Part shown: positions 34,151 through 41,751 of the stretch, one piece after another
How positions within the stretch are numbered: the stretch's first letter is position 1
How the letters are laid out: each line of letters begins with the position of its first letter
Source of the DNA: Aliiroseovarius sp. Z3
GTDB lineage: Bacteria; Pseudomonadota; Alphaproteobacteria; Rhodobacterales; Rhodobacteraceae
Reading direction: 5' to 3'
DNA: 64,000 nt
Assembly: GCF_029105185.1 (NCBI RefSeq)
Contig: NZ_JAFMZK010000008.1
Location: forward strand, 124,001 to 188,000
Program-made: the position numbers and the translations under genes
The notes under the pieces: model-generated
The model's input: the letters and a program-made list of their open reading frames with translations, nothing else
Database searches by the model: none
What the model was told of the DNA's origin: nothing

Positions 34151-35854
34151 ATGGCCCAAACGATCAGATTTCCGCGCCTGCCCCTGTTCCCGGCACTGAC
34201 CGTTCTGGTGCTGCTGGGGCCGGTGGCGGCGGGGCTCTGGGGCACCGTCCTGCCTGCGTTTGGCCATTTGCCCGCCGCCGGGCAGACCGGCCCGTCGCTT
34301 GACGCCTTTCGCGCCCTGTTTGACTGGCCTGGCATCGGCCCGGCGGTGCGGTTGTCGGTGGTCACAGGGTTGGTCGCCGCGCTCCTGTCGTTGTGTATCA
34401 CCGTGCTGATCCTGGCCGGGTGGGCGGGCACGCGGGGGTTTCGCGTCCTTGAACGTCTTTTGTCGCCCTTTCTGTCAGTCCCCCATGCTGCTGCCGCCTT
34501 TGGCCTTGCTTTCCTGATCGCGCCCTCGGGCTGGATCGCGCGGCTGTTTTCGCCGTGGCTGACCGGGTGGGACCGGCCCCCGGATCTTTTGATCCTGAAC
34601 GATCCATGGGGCATTACCCTGACCCTTGGCATGGTGATGAAAGAGGTGCCGTTCCTGCTTCTCATGTCCATCGCGGCCCTGGGCCAGATCGACGGCCGGC
34701 GGCGCCTCGCGCTCAGCCGAAGCATGGGCTATGGCCGCATCGCGGCATGGGTGTTCGCGGTGTTTCCCGCCGTCTATGCCCGCATTCGCCTGCCCGTGCT
34801 GGTGGTTCAGACATGGTCGATGTCGGTGGTTGACATGGCCGTCATCCTTGGCCCGTCCACACCCCCGACCCTGTCGGTGCAGATCGTGCGCTGGATGTCG
34901 GATCCTGACCTTGCCTTCCGCCTGCAGGCCGCCGCTGCCGCGCTGGTGCAGCTGGCGCTGGTCATAGGCGCCGTGGGTGTGTGGTTCGTGGGTGAAAAGC
35001 TGGTCGCGCGCCTTGCCTGCATGCGCATTGAAACGGGTCGCCGCGGGCATCGCGACCGTCCATGGCGCATTACCGGTTTTGCCTTTGGCACCGTGATCTC
35101 GGCGTCCCTTCTTTTGGGCCTGCTCAGCCTTGCCGTCTGGTCCGTTGCCGGATTCTGGAGCTTCCCCGATCTGATCCCCGATCACGTCACGTCCCGAAAC
35201 TGGATGCGCCACCGCGCAGGAAGCCTGGACGCCCTATGGGAAACCGCCCTGATCGCGGGCATCGCAGTTGCCATCGGCATGATCCTGACCATCGGCTGTC
35301 TGGAAACCGAGCACCGCCGCAACCTGCGCCTGACCCAGCGCGGTATGTGGTTGATCTATCTGCCCCTGATCGTGCCACAGACGGCGTTTCTGCCGGGGCT
35401 TCAGACCCTGTTTCTGGGTTTTGGACTGGATATGGGCCGCACACCTGTTGTTTTGGTCCATCTGGTGTTCGTCCTTCCCTACTTGCGCCTGTCGCTGGAA
35501 GGGCCGTGGAAGAGTTGGGACGTTCGGCAAGCCACCGTTGCCGCCGCACTTGGCGCAAGCGAGGGTCGCGTGCTGTGGCGCATTCGCTTGCCGATGTTGC
35601 TGGCCCCTCTGCTGACCGCCATGGCGGTGGGCATTGCCGTTTCGGTCGGGCAATACCTGCCCACCCTTCTGGTCGGCGGCGGACGGGTTGAAACACTGAC
35701 GACCGAAGCCGTCGCGCTGGCATCGGGCGGGGATCGGCGCGCCATCGGGGTGTTTGGCCTGATGCAAACCGCCGCCGCGTTGCTGCCCTTTGCGCTGGCC
35801 CTGGCCCTGCCCGCCCTGATATGGCGCAATCGAAAAGGATTGTTGCATGTCTGA
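34151..35854 (+). CDS. ynjC: ABC transporter permease, two fused permease domains (YnjC-like)
   Basis: 567 residues from ATG 34151; a TTG 36 bp upstream is possible but overlaps the previous gene. Around twelve membrane helices in two repeats, each with an EAA-type loop for the ATPase: the region near residue 195 (SMGYGRIAAWVFAVFPAVY) and near residue 475 (LGASEGRVLWRIRLPMLLA). The fused layout matches YnjC and Fe(III)-type permeases. It ends 8 bp inside the ATPase gene. Confidence 0.88.
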   Translation: MAQTIRFPRLPLFPALTVLVLLGPVAAGLWGTVLPAFGHLPAAGQTGPSLDAFRALFDWPGIGPAVRLSVVTGLVAALLSLCITVLILAGWAGTRGFRVLERLLSPFLSVPHAAAAFGLAFLIAPSGWIARLFSPWLTGWDRPPDLLILNDPWGITLTLGMVMKEVPFLLLMSIAALGQIDGRRRLALSRSMGYGRIAAWVFAVFPAVYARIRLPVLVVQTWSMSVVDMAVILGPSTPPTLSVQIVRWMSDPDLAFRLQAAAAALVQLALVIGAVGVWFVGEKLVARLACMRIETGRRGHRDRPWRITGFAFGTVISASLLLGLLSLAVWSVAGFWSFPDLIPDHVTSRNWMRHRAGSLDALWETALIAGIAVAIGMILTIGCLETEHRRNLRLTQRGMWLIYLPLIVPQTAFLPGLQTLFLGFGLDMGRTPVVLVHLVFVLPYLRLSLEGPWKSWDVRQATVAAALGASEGRVLWRIRLPMLLAPLLTAMAVGIAVSVGQYLPTLLVGGGRVETLTTEAVALASGGDRRAIGVFGLMQTAAALLPFALALALPALIWRNRKGLLHV

Positions 35855-36479
35855 CGGGTTGCGACTGGAGCAGGTCAAAATCACACGCGATGGCAAACCC
35901 CTTCTGTCCATCGACACCCATGTCGCGCCGGGCGAGGTTCTGACCGTCATGGGCCCATCTGGCGTGGGCAAATCCACCTTGCTTTCGGCCATAATAGGCA
36001 CGCTTTCACAGGAATTCGCCCTGTCAGGCCAAATTATCCTGAATGGTCGGGATTTGTCGGGGTTGCCCCCTGACGAACGCTGTGTGGGCATCCTGTTTCA
36101 GGACGCTTTGCTGTTTCCGCACCTAAGCGTCGGCGCGAACCTTGCCTTTGGACTGGCACAAGGCGGCACACGCGCCGCGCGCCGCGCCAAGATCGACGCA
36201 GGGTTGGCCGAGGTCGGGTTGACCGGCTTTGCCTCTCGCGATCCCGCCACCCTGTCCGGCGGGCAGCGCGCGCGGGTGGCCCTGATGCGGATGTTGCTGT
36301 CCGAGCCTCATGCCTTGTTGCTGGATGAACCCTTTTCGGGGTTGGACGCAGAACTGCGCGGTCAGGTCCGGCAACTGGTGTTTGACCATGCCCGCGCACG
36401 GGGTTTGCCGGTGCTTCTGGTCACCCATGACCAAGCAGATGCAGACGCCGCCGATGGCCCCGTTGTGACGCTGAAATAG
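35847..36479 (+). CDS. ynjD: ABC transporter ATP-binding protein (YnjD-like)
   Basis: 210 residues. Walker A GPSGVGKSTLL, Q-loop FQDALLFPHLS, signature LSGGQRARVALMR, Walker B ALLLDEPFSGLD, H-loop LLVTHDQADAD. Short, with no regulatory domain after the ATPase core. Last gene of the YnjFBCD-like operon; its stop is 3 bp from the end of the convergent cobalt transporter gene. Confidence 0.9.
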   Translation: MSDGLRLEQVKITRDGKPLLSIDTHVAPGEVLTVMGPSGVGKSTLLSAIIGTLSQEFALSGQIILNGRDLSGLPPDERCVGILFQDALLFPHLSVGANLAFGLAQGGTRAARRAKIDAGLAEVGLTGFASRDPATLSGGQRARVALMRMLLSEPHALLLDEPFSGLDAELRGQVRQLVFDHARARGLPVLLVTHDQADADAADGPVVTLK

Positions 36480-36482
36480 GGT

Positions 36483-37133
36483 CTATATTCGCGTCAATAC
36501 TCGGTTTTCCAACCGATACCCCTCTGGCGCAATCTCAGCCCGGAAATCGGAATCGTGGCTGACCAGCAGGATCGCCTGATCAAGCCCCTTCAGAATGGCC
36601 ACCAGCCGCGCGTAATTGTCAGGGTCCAGTGCATTGGTCGGTTCGTCCAATATCAACACCTCCGGCTCCATCGCCAGAACGGTTGCCAAGGTCACCAAAC
36701 GTTTTTCACCCCCCGACAATTTATGCGTCACGCGGTCACGCAGATGGGTCAGGCTAAGACGCGCCAGAATGTCATCGACAATCGCCACGGCCTCGTCGCG
36801 GGTTTTGCCAAGGTTCAGTGGCCCGAACGCGATGTCCTCGGCCACGGTGGGGCAGAACAGCTGGTCGTCAGCGTCCTGAAACACGAAACCAATCCGTCGG
36901 CGCACCTCGTGGAAATCTGCTTCTTCGATGCGGGGTTTGCCGAAGGCGGTGATCGTCCCCTGTGCCGGATGCAAAAGCCCCATCACGATCTTCAGAAGGG
37001 TGGATTTTCCGGCACCATTCGGCCCGACCAGTGATAACCGCTCGCCCAACTCCAACCGCATCGACGCGCCGTCCAATACGGGGTCCAGGCCGGGATAGGC
37101 AAAGTGGATGCCGGACAGTTCAAGCAGCGGCAT
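36483..37133 (-). CDS. cbiO: ECF cobalt/nickel transporter ATPase (CbiO/NikO)
   Basis: 216 residues from ATG 37133; the longer frame to 37187 is read-through of the CbiQ gene. LELSGIHFAYPGLDPVLD is the typical CbiO N-terminus; Walker A is GPNGAGKSTLL, Q-loop FVFQDADDQLFCPTV, signature LSGGEKRLVTLA, Walker B VLILDEPTNALDP. Overlaps cbiQ by 14 bp. It energises the CbiM/Q membrane complex. Confidence 0.92.
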   Translation of the reverse strand: MPLLELSGIHFAYPGLDPVLDGASMRLELGERLSLVGPNGAGKSTLLKIVMGLLHPAQGTITAFGKPRIEEADFHEVRRRIGFVFQDADDQLFCPTVAEDIAFGPLNLGKTRDEAVAIVDDILARLSLTHLRDRVTHKLSGGEKRLVTLATVLAMEPEVLILDEPTNALDPDNYARLVAILKGLDQAILLVSHDSDFRAEIAPEGYRLENRVLTRI

Positions 37134-37908
37134 AAAGAACCTCGGCCCAGACAAGGGCGCCAAGAGCAAGGCACAAGGCGGCCGCAAAGACCCGGTCCGA
37201 ACGGGTCAGGCGGAACTGTTCCAACAGCACGATCCTGCCCGAAAACCCCCGGCACTTCATTGCCGCAAGGATACGCTCGGACCGTTCAATCGCGCGCACC
37301 AGCATCATCCCCACCAGATAGCCATAGCTGCGATAGGTGTGCCAGTTGGTGCCGGGTCGAAACCCCCGCAGCTTCATCGACGTTCTGAGCCGCTGATATT
37401 CCTCACGCAGCACGTCGATATAGCGGATGGTGAACATCATCAGATGGACCAGCCGTTCCGGCGTTTTCAGCGCGAACAGGGCATGCCCCATCGTGACAGG
37501 CTCCATCGAGCCGACCATGGTCATCACCGCAAGGATAACCGCGTTGGCGGTCAACCCAATCTCGACCGCGCGCCACAGCCCTTCCCAACTGGCCGAAATC
37601 CCCCAGACCGTGAAAATCGGCGTGCCGGGCATGGTGAAGGGCAACAGGACCAGCATGAAAATGATGAACGTATCCATCATCGCCATGCGTTTCAGCGTCT
37701 TTTGAAACGGCAGGCCCGAAATCGCCAGAAGCCAAAGCGACAGGATCATCGCGCCTGACAGAACCCGCAGATCGGACAGGCCGACAACGGTGATCGCGTA
37801 GATAACCGTCACAACAATCCGCATCCGCGGATCAAGCGATGTGATGGCGGATCGCAGCCCGCCAAACCCACCAATGGCCCTGTCAGCACCTGTCAGAACA
37901 TAGGTCAA
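37120..37908 (-). CDS. cbiQ: ECF transporter T component (CbiQ/NikQ)
   Basis: 262 residues with five or six membrane helices. The two ATPase-coupling motifs are visible: SMKLRGFRPGTN and AAMKCRGFSGRI, matching the paired A-R-G signatures of T components. It starts with an ATGA overlap on the NikL-like gene. It forms the scaffold joining CbiO to CbiM. Confidence 0.9.
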   Translation of the reverse strand: MTYVLTGADRAIGGFGGLRSAITSLDPRMRIVVTVIYAITVVGLSDLRVLSGAMILSLWLLAISGLPFQKTLKRMAMMDTFIIFMLVLLPFTMPGTPIFTVWGISASWEGLWRAVEIGLTANAVILAVMTMVGSMEPVTMGHALFALKTPERLVHLMMFTIRYIDVLREEYQRLRTSMKLRGFRPGTNWHTYRSYGYLVGMMLVRAIERSERILAAMKCRGFSGRIVLLEQFRLTRSDRVFAAALCLALGALVWAEVLYAAA

Positions 37909-38507
37909 CTATCCGCCCCCAGCTTGCGCCGCGCGGCAAGGTAAAAGCCCAGACCGAACAGCCCGAAAATATAGCCTATTCCACCCAAGACTGACTGAAA
38001 ATCAGACTTGTTCTTGAACGCGGTCAGCTCTTGGCGGATCGGACGCAGCTCGGTGCGCAGCATCTTGGCAAGCTCGGCACGGGTGTCCGCAGACAAACCG
38101 CCCCCCTGCCCCGCCATGCTCGCAGGCGTCCCCTCCAGAACCGAAGCCCCGGCGCTGTCAGCAGCCGCAGTTTCGCCCAATATCTCGGCAACCTCGGCGG
38201 CGCTCATCACCACTTCGGCCACGTGACCTGCGCCCAGATCGCCGCGAAACACATGCGTCACGGGCTGGCTGGGGGTAAACATGAAGAACCCGTCATCATC
38301 CGTGACGGTTTCGCCCAGTTTGTTGCCATTGCCGTCCGACACTTCAACGGTCAGACCCACGGCCATTTCACCGTTAGAGAAACCGATTTCGCCCTCAATC
38401 GCATCGCCCGACGGAAAGACCGAGGCGATGACGTTATGCGCAAGCGCCGGATGCGTCACGCCCAGGGTCATGGCCAAGGCCAGCATCAAACAAAACGCGC
38501 GGATCAT
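37905..38507 (-). CDS. NikL/CbiL-like accessory protein of ECF cobalt/nickel importer
   Basis: 200 residues from ATG 38507: AAGGAGG lies six bases upstream and the ATG overlaps the cbiM stop (ATGA); two Met codons further up would leave no spacing. Signal peptide (FCLMLALAMTLGVTHPALA), an immunoglobulin-like/carboxypeptidase-regulatory periplasmic domain (VEVSDGNGNKLGETVTDDDGFFMFTP), then one C-terminal membrane helix (IGYIFGLFGLGFYLAARRK). This matches NikL, the accessory subunit replacing CbiN in some proteobacterial importers. Confidence 0.82.
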   Translation of the reverse strand: MIRAFCLMLALAMTLGVTHPALAHNVIASVFPSGDAIEGEIGFSNGEMAVGLTVEVSDGNGNKLGETVTDDDGFFMFTPSQPVTHVFRGDLGAGHVAEVVMSAAEVAEILGETAAADSAGASVLEGTPASMAGQGGGLSADTRAELAKMLRTELRPIRQELTAFKNKSDFQSVLGGIGYIFGLFGLGFYLAARRKLGADS

Positions 38508-39121
38508 GCCCATCCTCCTTTGACGTCGATGAACAGCTCGGGTTTCACACGCCGGGCAAGGTAAATGGCCGCGCCGGTCAACAGGCCTTCGATCACCATG
38601 ACGGGGATGTGGGCCACAAAAACCAGCTTGGCCGCTGCGGTGAATTCGTCCCCGGACAGCATCAGCGATACAGCCACCGCCAAGGTGGTGGCCGCAATCG
38701 CCACGCCGCCACCGATCCCGCCCCAAATCGCGCCGTGCAATGCCGACCCGCGCGATACCAGCGGGCGGAACAAAAGCCCGACAATCACCGCGGGCAACGC
38801 GATGTTCACCGTGTTCACGCCCAACACCGTCAGACCACCAAACCCGAAGAACACCGCTTGCAACAGAAGCCCGACAAACAAGGCCGGAAAGGCCGCCCAG
38901 CCCAGAACCAGCCCCGCCAACCCGTTCAGGATCAAGTGGACCGAGCTGGGGCCGATGGGCACATGGATCAGCGAGGCCACGAAAAAGCTGGCCGACAGCA
39001 CGCCTGCCGCCGGAATGCGTTCCAGCGGCAAGTGTTTCAGCCCCATCGCGATGCCACCGACAGCCGCGACTGCGCCGCCGATGACAACAGGGTTAGACAG
39101 CGCGCCGTCTACGATATGCAT
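38504..39121 (-). CDS. cbiM: ECF transporter substrate-specific component (CbiM/NikM)
   Basis: 205 residues, about seven membrane helices. The N-terminus MHIVDGALS places His2 where CbiM/NikM use the free N-terminus and His2 to bind the metal ion, which fixes this start. IHVPIGPSSVHLILNGLAGL is the conserved core. The upstream cobalamin riboswitch points to Co2+ rather than Ni2+. No CbiN gene is seen; NikL- and NikK-type proteins take its place. Confidence 0.93.
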   Translation of the reverse strand: MHIVDGALSNPVVIGGAVAAVGGIAMGLKHLPLERIPAAGVLSASFFVASLIHVPIGPSSVHLILNGLAGLVLGWAAFPALFVGLLLQAVFFGFGGLTVLGVNTVNIALPAVIVGLLFRPLVSRGSALHGAIWGGIGGGVAIAATTLAVAVSLMLSGDEFTAAAKLVFVAHIPVMVIEGLLTGAAIYLARRVKPELFIDVKGGWA

Positions 39122-39131
39122 GGGGCTGCCC

Positions 39132-39917
39132 TCACTTCAGATCCCTGGCATGGATCCAGATCACAGCGTCTTGCGACAGCTCTTTGCCGTTATGTTCGGT
39201 TGCCGGACCGGATCCTAAAGCCGCAAAGCCCCAGTTGCCCGCTTTCGGAATGCCGAAGGTGAAGACGCCATTTGCGTCACTGATCGCCACGATCGAGCCG
39301 CCCGGCATCGCGTCAACTGTGCTTTCAGTGGCTGCGAAAGTCTCCAGATCCGGCTCGGCGGCCATGTATTCGATCTCGATCTCGGCCCCAGCAACGGGTT
39401 GGCCGTCCACCAGAACGACGCCCGAGAAGGTCGAACCTGCGACGACATTATAAGGCTTGTTCAGCGGCAGGATTTCGGTCGGCAAACCCACGGGCTGATC
39501 CCAATCGGTGGGCAGCGTGTTGCGGTTCAGAACCGATTTGGTGATCTGCTGGATATAGATATCCTCGCTTTCCTCGTAATAGGGCGCAGGCACGGTCACG
39601 ACCACATAGTCGCCCGAGCGTTTGACAGGCACAGACGCGGTAAAGGCCGAAGCGTCATTGCTTTTGCCCTTGAACGTGGCCGGGGCTACGCGATCCATCA
39701 GATCGGTCTTTTCGCCATTGTGGATCATGAAGAACTCTTGCGGCTTCTCCATATCCATGGCGTGCCCGTTCTCCATCGGGTGCCAGAAGATCAGCCCCAT
39801 CGGCACATCGCCGGGCTGTTCGATCAGGACCTCATCGGTATGTTGAAGCAGGAAATGCGCCGACGCGGCAGCAGGAACAAAAGCGGCCATTGCGGCGGCC
39901 AAAAGACAAGTTTTCAT
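39132..39917 (-). CDS. DUF4198 (NikK-like) periplasmic protein of cobalt importer
   Basis: 261 residues. Signal peptide MKTCLLAAAMAAFVPAAASA, then HFLLQHTDEVL and GLIFWHPMENGHAMDM, the His/Met-rich start of DUF4198 proteins, and a C-terminal beta-sandwich (VVLVDGQPVAGAEIEIEY, ISDANGVFTFGIPKAGNW). DUF4198 genes accompany ECF nickel/cobalt importers as NikK and probably deliver metal in the periplasm. First gene of the five-gene operon, 130 bases downstream of the riboswitch. Confidence 0.88.
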   Translation of the reverse strand: MKTCLLAAAMAAFVPAAASAHFLLQHTDEVLIEQPGDVPMGLIFWHPMENGHAMDMEKPQEFFMIHNGEKTDLMDRVAPATFKGKSNDASAFTASVPVKRSGDYVVVTVPAPYYEESEDIYIQQITKSVLNRNTLPTDWDQPVGLPTEILPLNKPYNVVAGSTFSGVVLVDGQPVAGAEIEIEYMAAEPDLETFAATESTVDAMPGGSIVAISDANGVFTFGIPKAGNWGFAALGSGPATEHNGKELSQDAVIWIHARDLK

Positions 39918-40047
39918 GTCGTCCTCTTAAAGGGTAGCAGGCACAGGCCTGCGTTCAAGAAGGAACAACGGGGTATATTGGCTCGGGTTGGTCTGTGACC
40001 GCCGGGCCAGACGCTCACCCCGGCGTCCGGTGGAAATGGGCAGATGC

Positions 40048-40262
40048 CCAGCGTCCGGCAGGTCTCCTGACTCGCGGGTCTTAGCTTGGCTGGCCTTCCC
40101 GGGATAGATCCCAGTGGCATAGTCAGCGTTGCTCGCCGCTTACAGTTGCGGGGGCAGTCCCGGAATTGGCGCCTGTTGGCTACACCTCACCGGGTTCCCT
40201 ATTACTTCCGCGGTGCTTAAGCACACGCGAAACCGATCGCTGGTTCTGAATGTCAGAACCGG
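40048..40262 (-). promoter_or_regulatory. Cobalamin (B12) riboswitch controlling cobalt importer operon
   Basis: Read on the minus strand, the canonical elements occur in order: an opening GGTTCTGACATTCAGAACC-like stem, GGTGAGGTGTAGCC, CCCGCAACTGTAA (40140-40152), GCCACTG (B12 box), GGGAAGGC and the closing AGACCTGCC. It precedes the DUF4198 gene, so adenosylcobalamin should repress cobalt uptake. A hairpin GACGC...GCGTC at 40010-40027 lies between the aptamer and the start codon and could serve in the expression platform; no T-run terminator is visible. Confidence 0.95.
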
Positions 40263-40578
40263 CGGGGACGAGTCAAGCAAATGCAGGCCCACATCAACGT
40301 CGCTGAAACGCGAATTTGAGTCGCTGACACTCGCAACTCATTGAAGATTTAGGAATTTTCCCATGCAAATTTTTACTGCATAACACGCTGTCATGTGCTG
40401 ATTGATCTTCAGGCTCATTCGCCCCACTGTGCGCAACAAAAGGACGTCGAACATGCAACCGTCGAAGTCAACGGTCCCGCAAATGGCAACTTCGGAAAAA
40501 GACCAAAACAAGGCTCTAGCTAGCACATTAGTCACTAAACTCACGCAAAGCATCTGCTCCTCAACCACAAGGCCAACC
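40263..40578. other. Divergent intergenic region between riboswitch and MFS gene
   Basis: 316 bp. It should hold the promoter for the riboswitch-led operon (minus) and for the MFS gene (plus). An open frame in phase with the MFS gene extends back to 40402, but the added 59 residues are Ser/Thr/Lys-rich with no membrane segment and look untranslated. Confidence 0.45.
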
Positions 40579-41751
40579 ATGTCTGACACCCCTGCCCCTA
40601 ATATTCTGGCCGCGCGCAATGCGGTGATCGCGATGTTCGTTCTGAACGGGGCGCTGTTCGGGTTGTGGGCGTCGCGCATTCCGACTGTCTCGGCCAAGCT
40701 GTCGCTGGATCCGGGTGCGCTGGGGATGCTTTTGCTGTTGATGGGAGGCGGCGCGATTGCCGCCTTTCCGCTGGCAGGCCGCTGGGTCGACCGCCACGGC
40801 GCGGCGACGACCACCGTCTGGGTTGCCGCCGCCCATGCGCTGTCGATCCTTGGTATGGGGCTTGCGCCGTCAATCGGCACCTTGGCACTCGCCCTGATCT
40901 TTTTCGGCGCAACGCATGGTGCAATGGACGTCGCGATGAATTCCTGGGCAGGTGCGGTCGAACGCCACTTGCCCCGCCCGATGATGTCGCGCTTCCATGC
41001 GTCGTGGTCGGTGGGCGCAGGGATTGGTGCCGCATCCGGGTTCGTCGCAATCAAGCTGGGGCTGCCCCTGTTGGCCCACGGCGCGATTGTGATCGGCGTG
41101 GTCGCCGCGATTTGCCTGTGGCTGGCGGTTCCCCCGTCAAAGTCTCCCATGTGGGCCCCGACACCGCGCCCCGATACGCCGCACGCGCCGCTGTTCACCC
41201 TGCCCAAGGGCCAACTTGTGCTGGTCGGTCTGATTGCCATGTGCGCATCACTGGGCGAAGGGGCAATGGCCGATTGGGGTGCGATTTTCCTGATGACCAC
41301 AACCGGCGTCACCGAGGCATCCGCCGCCATCGGTTATGCGGTCTTTTCGGTTGCGATGGTTATCATGCGGTTGGGCGGGGATAGGGTCACATTTCACTAT
41401 GGCCCTGCCCGGACAGCGCGGCTGGCGGGGATCACCGCTGCCATCGGGGCCGGGCTGGCCGTGGGCATCGCCAGCTATCCCGCGGCGTTGGTCGGATTTG
41501 TCCTGATGGGGGTGGGCTATGCCGTTATCATGCCACTGGCCTTCAGCCGCGCCACCAGTGACCCCATCCTGTCGCCCGGCAAGGCCGTCGCCAGCCTGGC
41601 CACCCTTGGCTATGGCGGGCTGCTGATGGGACCACCAGTGATCGGTTTCATAGCCGAAATCAGCTCGATCCGCGTGGGCTTTGCCGTTCTGACGGCGCTG
41701 GCGGTGCTGATGGCGGCTCTCGCCCCCGCGCTCAGACCGCCTGCGCCCTAG
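40579..41751 (+). CDS. MFS transporter
   Basis: 390 residues from ATG 40579. About twelve membrane helices; GRWVDRHGAATTT fits the MFS loop 2-3 signature (GxxxDRxG). Motifs ARNAVIAMFVLNGALFGLWA and HGAMDVAMNSWAGAVER resemble the YbjJ/FucP-like group of MFS proteins, in which both uptake of sugars and inhibitor export occur. Substrate not assigned. Its stop overlaps that of the convergent RND gene in a shared CTAG (41748-41751). Confidence 0.88.
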   Translation: MSDTPAPNILAARNAVIAMFVLNGALFGLWASRIPTVSAKLSLDPGALGMLLLLMGGGAIAAFPLAGRWVDRHGAATTTVWVAAAHALSILGMGLAPSIGTLALALIFFGATHGAMDVAMNSWAGAVERHLPRPMMSRFHASWSVGAGIGAASGFVAIKLGLPLLAHGAIVIGVVAAICLWLAVPPSKSPMWAPTPRPDTPHAPLFTLPKGQLVLVGLIAMCASLGEGAMADWGAIFLMTTTGVTEASAAIGYAVFSVAMVIMRLGGDRVTFHYGPARTARLAGITAAIGAGLAVGIASYPAALVGFVLMGVGYAVIMPLAFSRATSDPILSPGKAVASLATLGYGGLLMGPPVIGFIAEISSIRVGFAVLTALAVLMAALAPALRPPAP

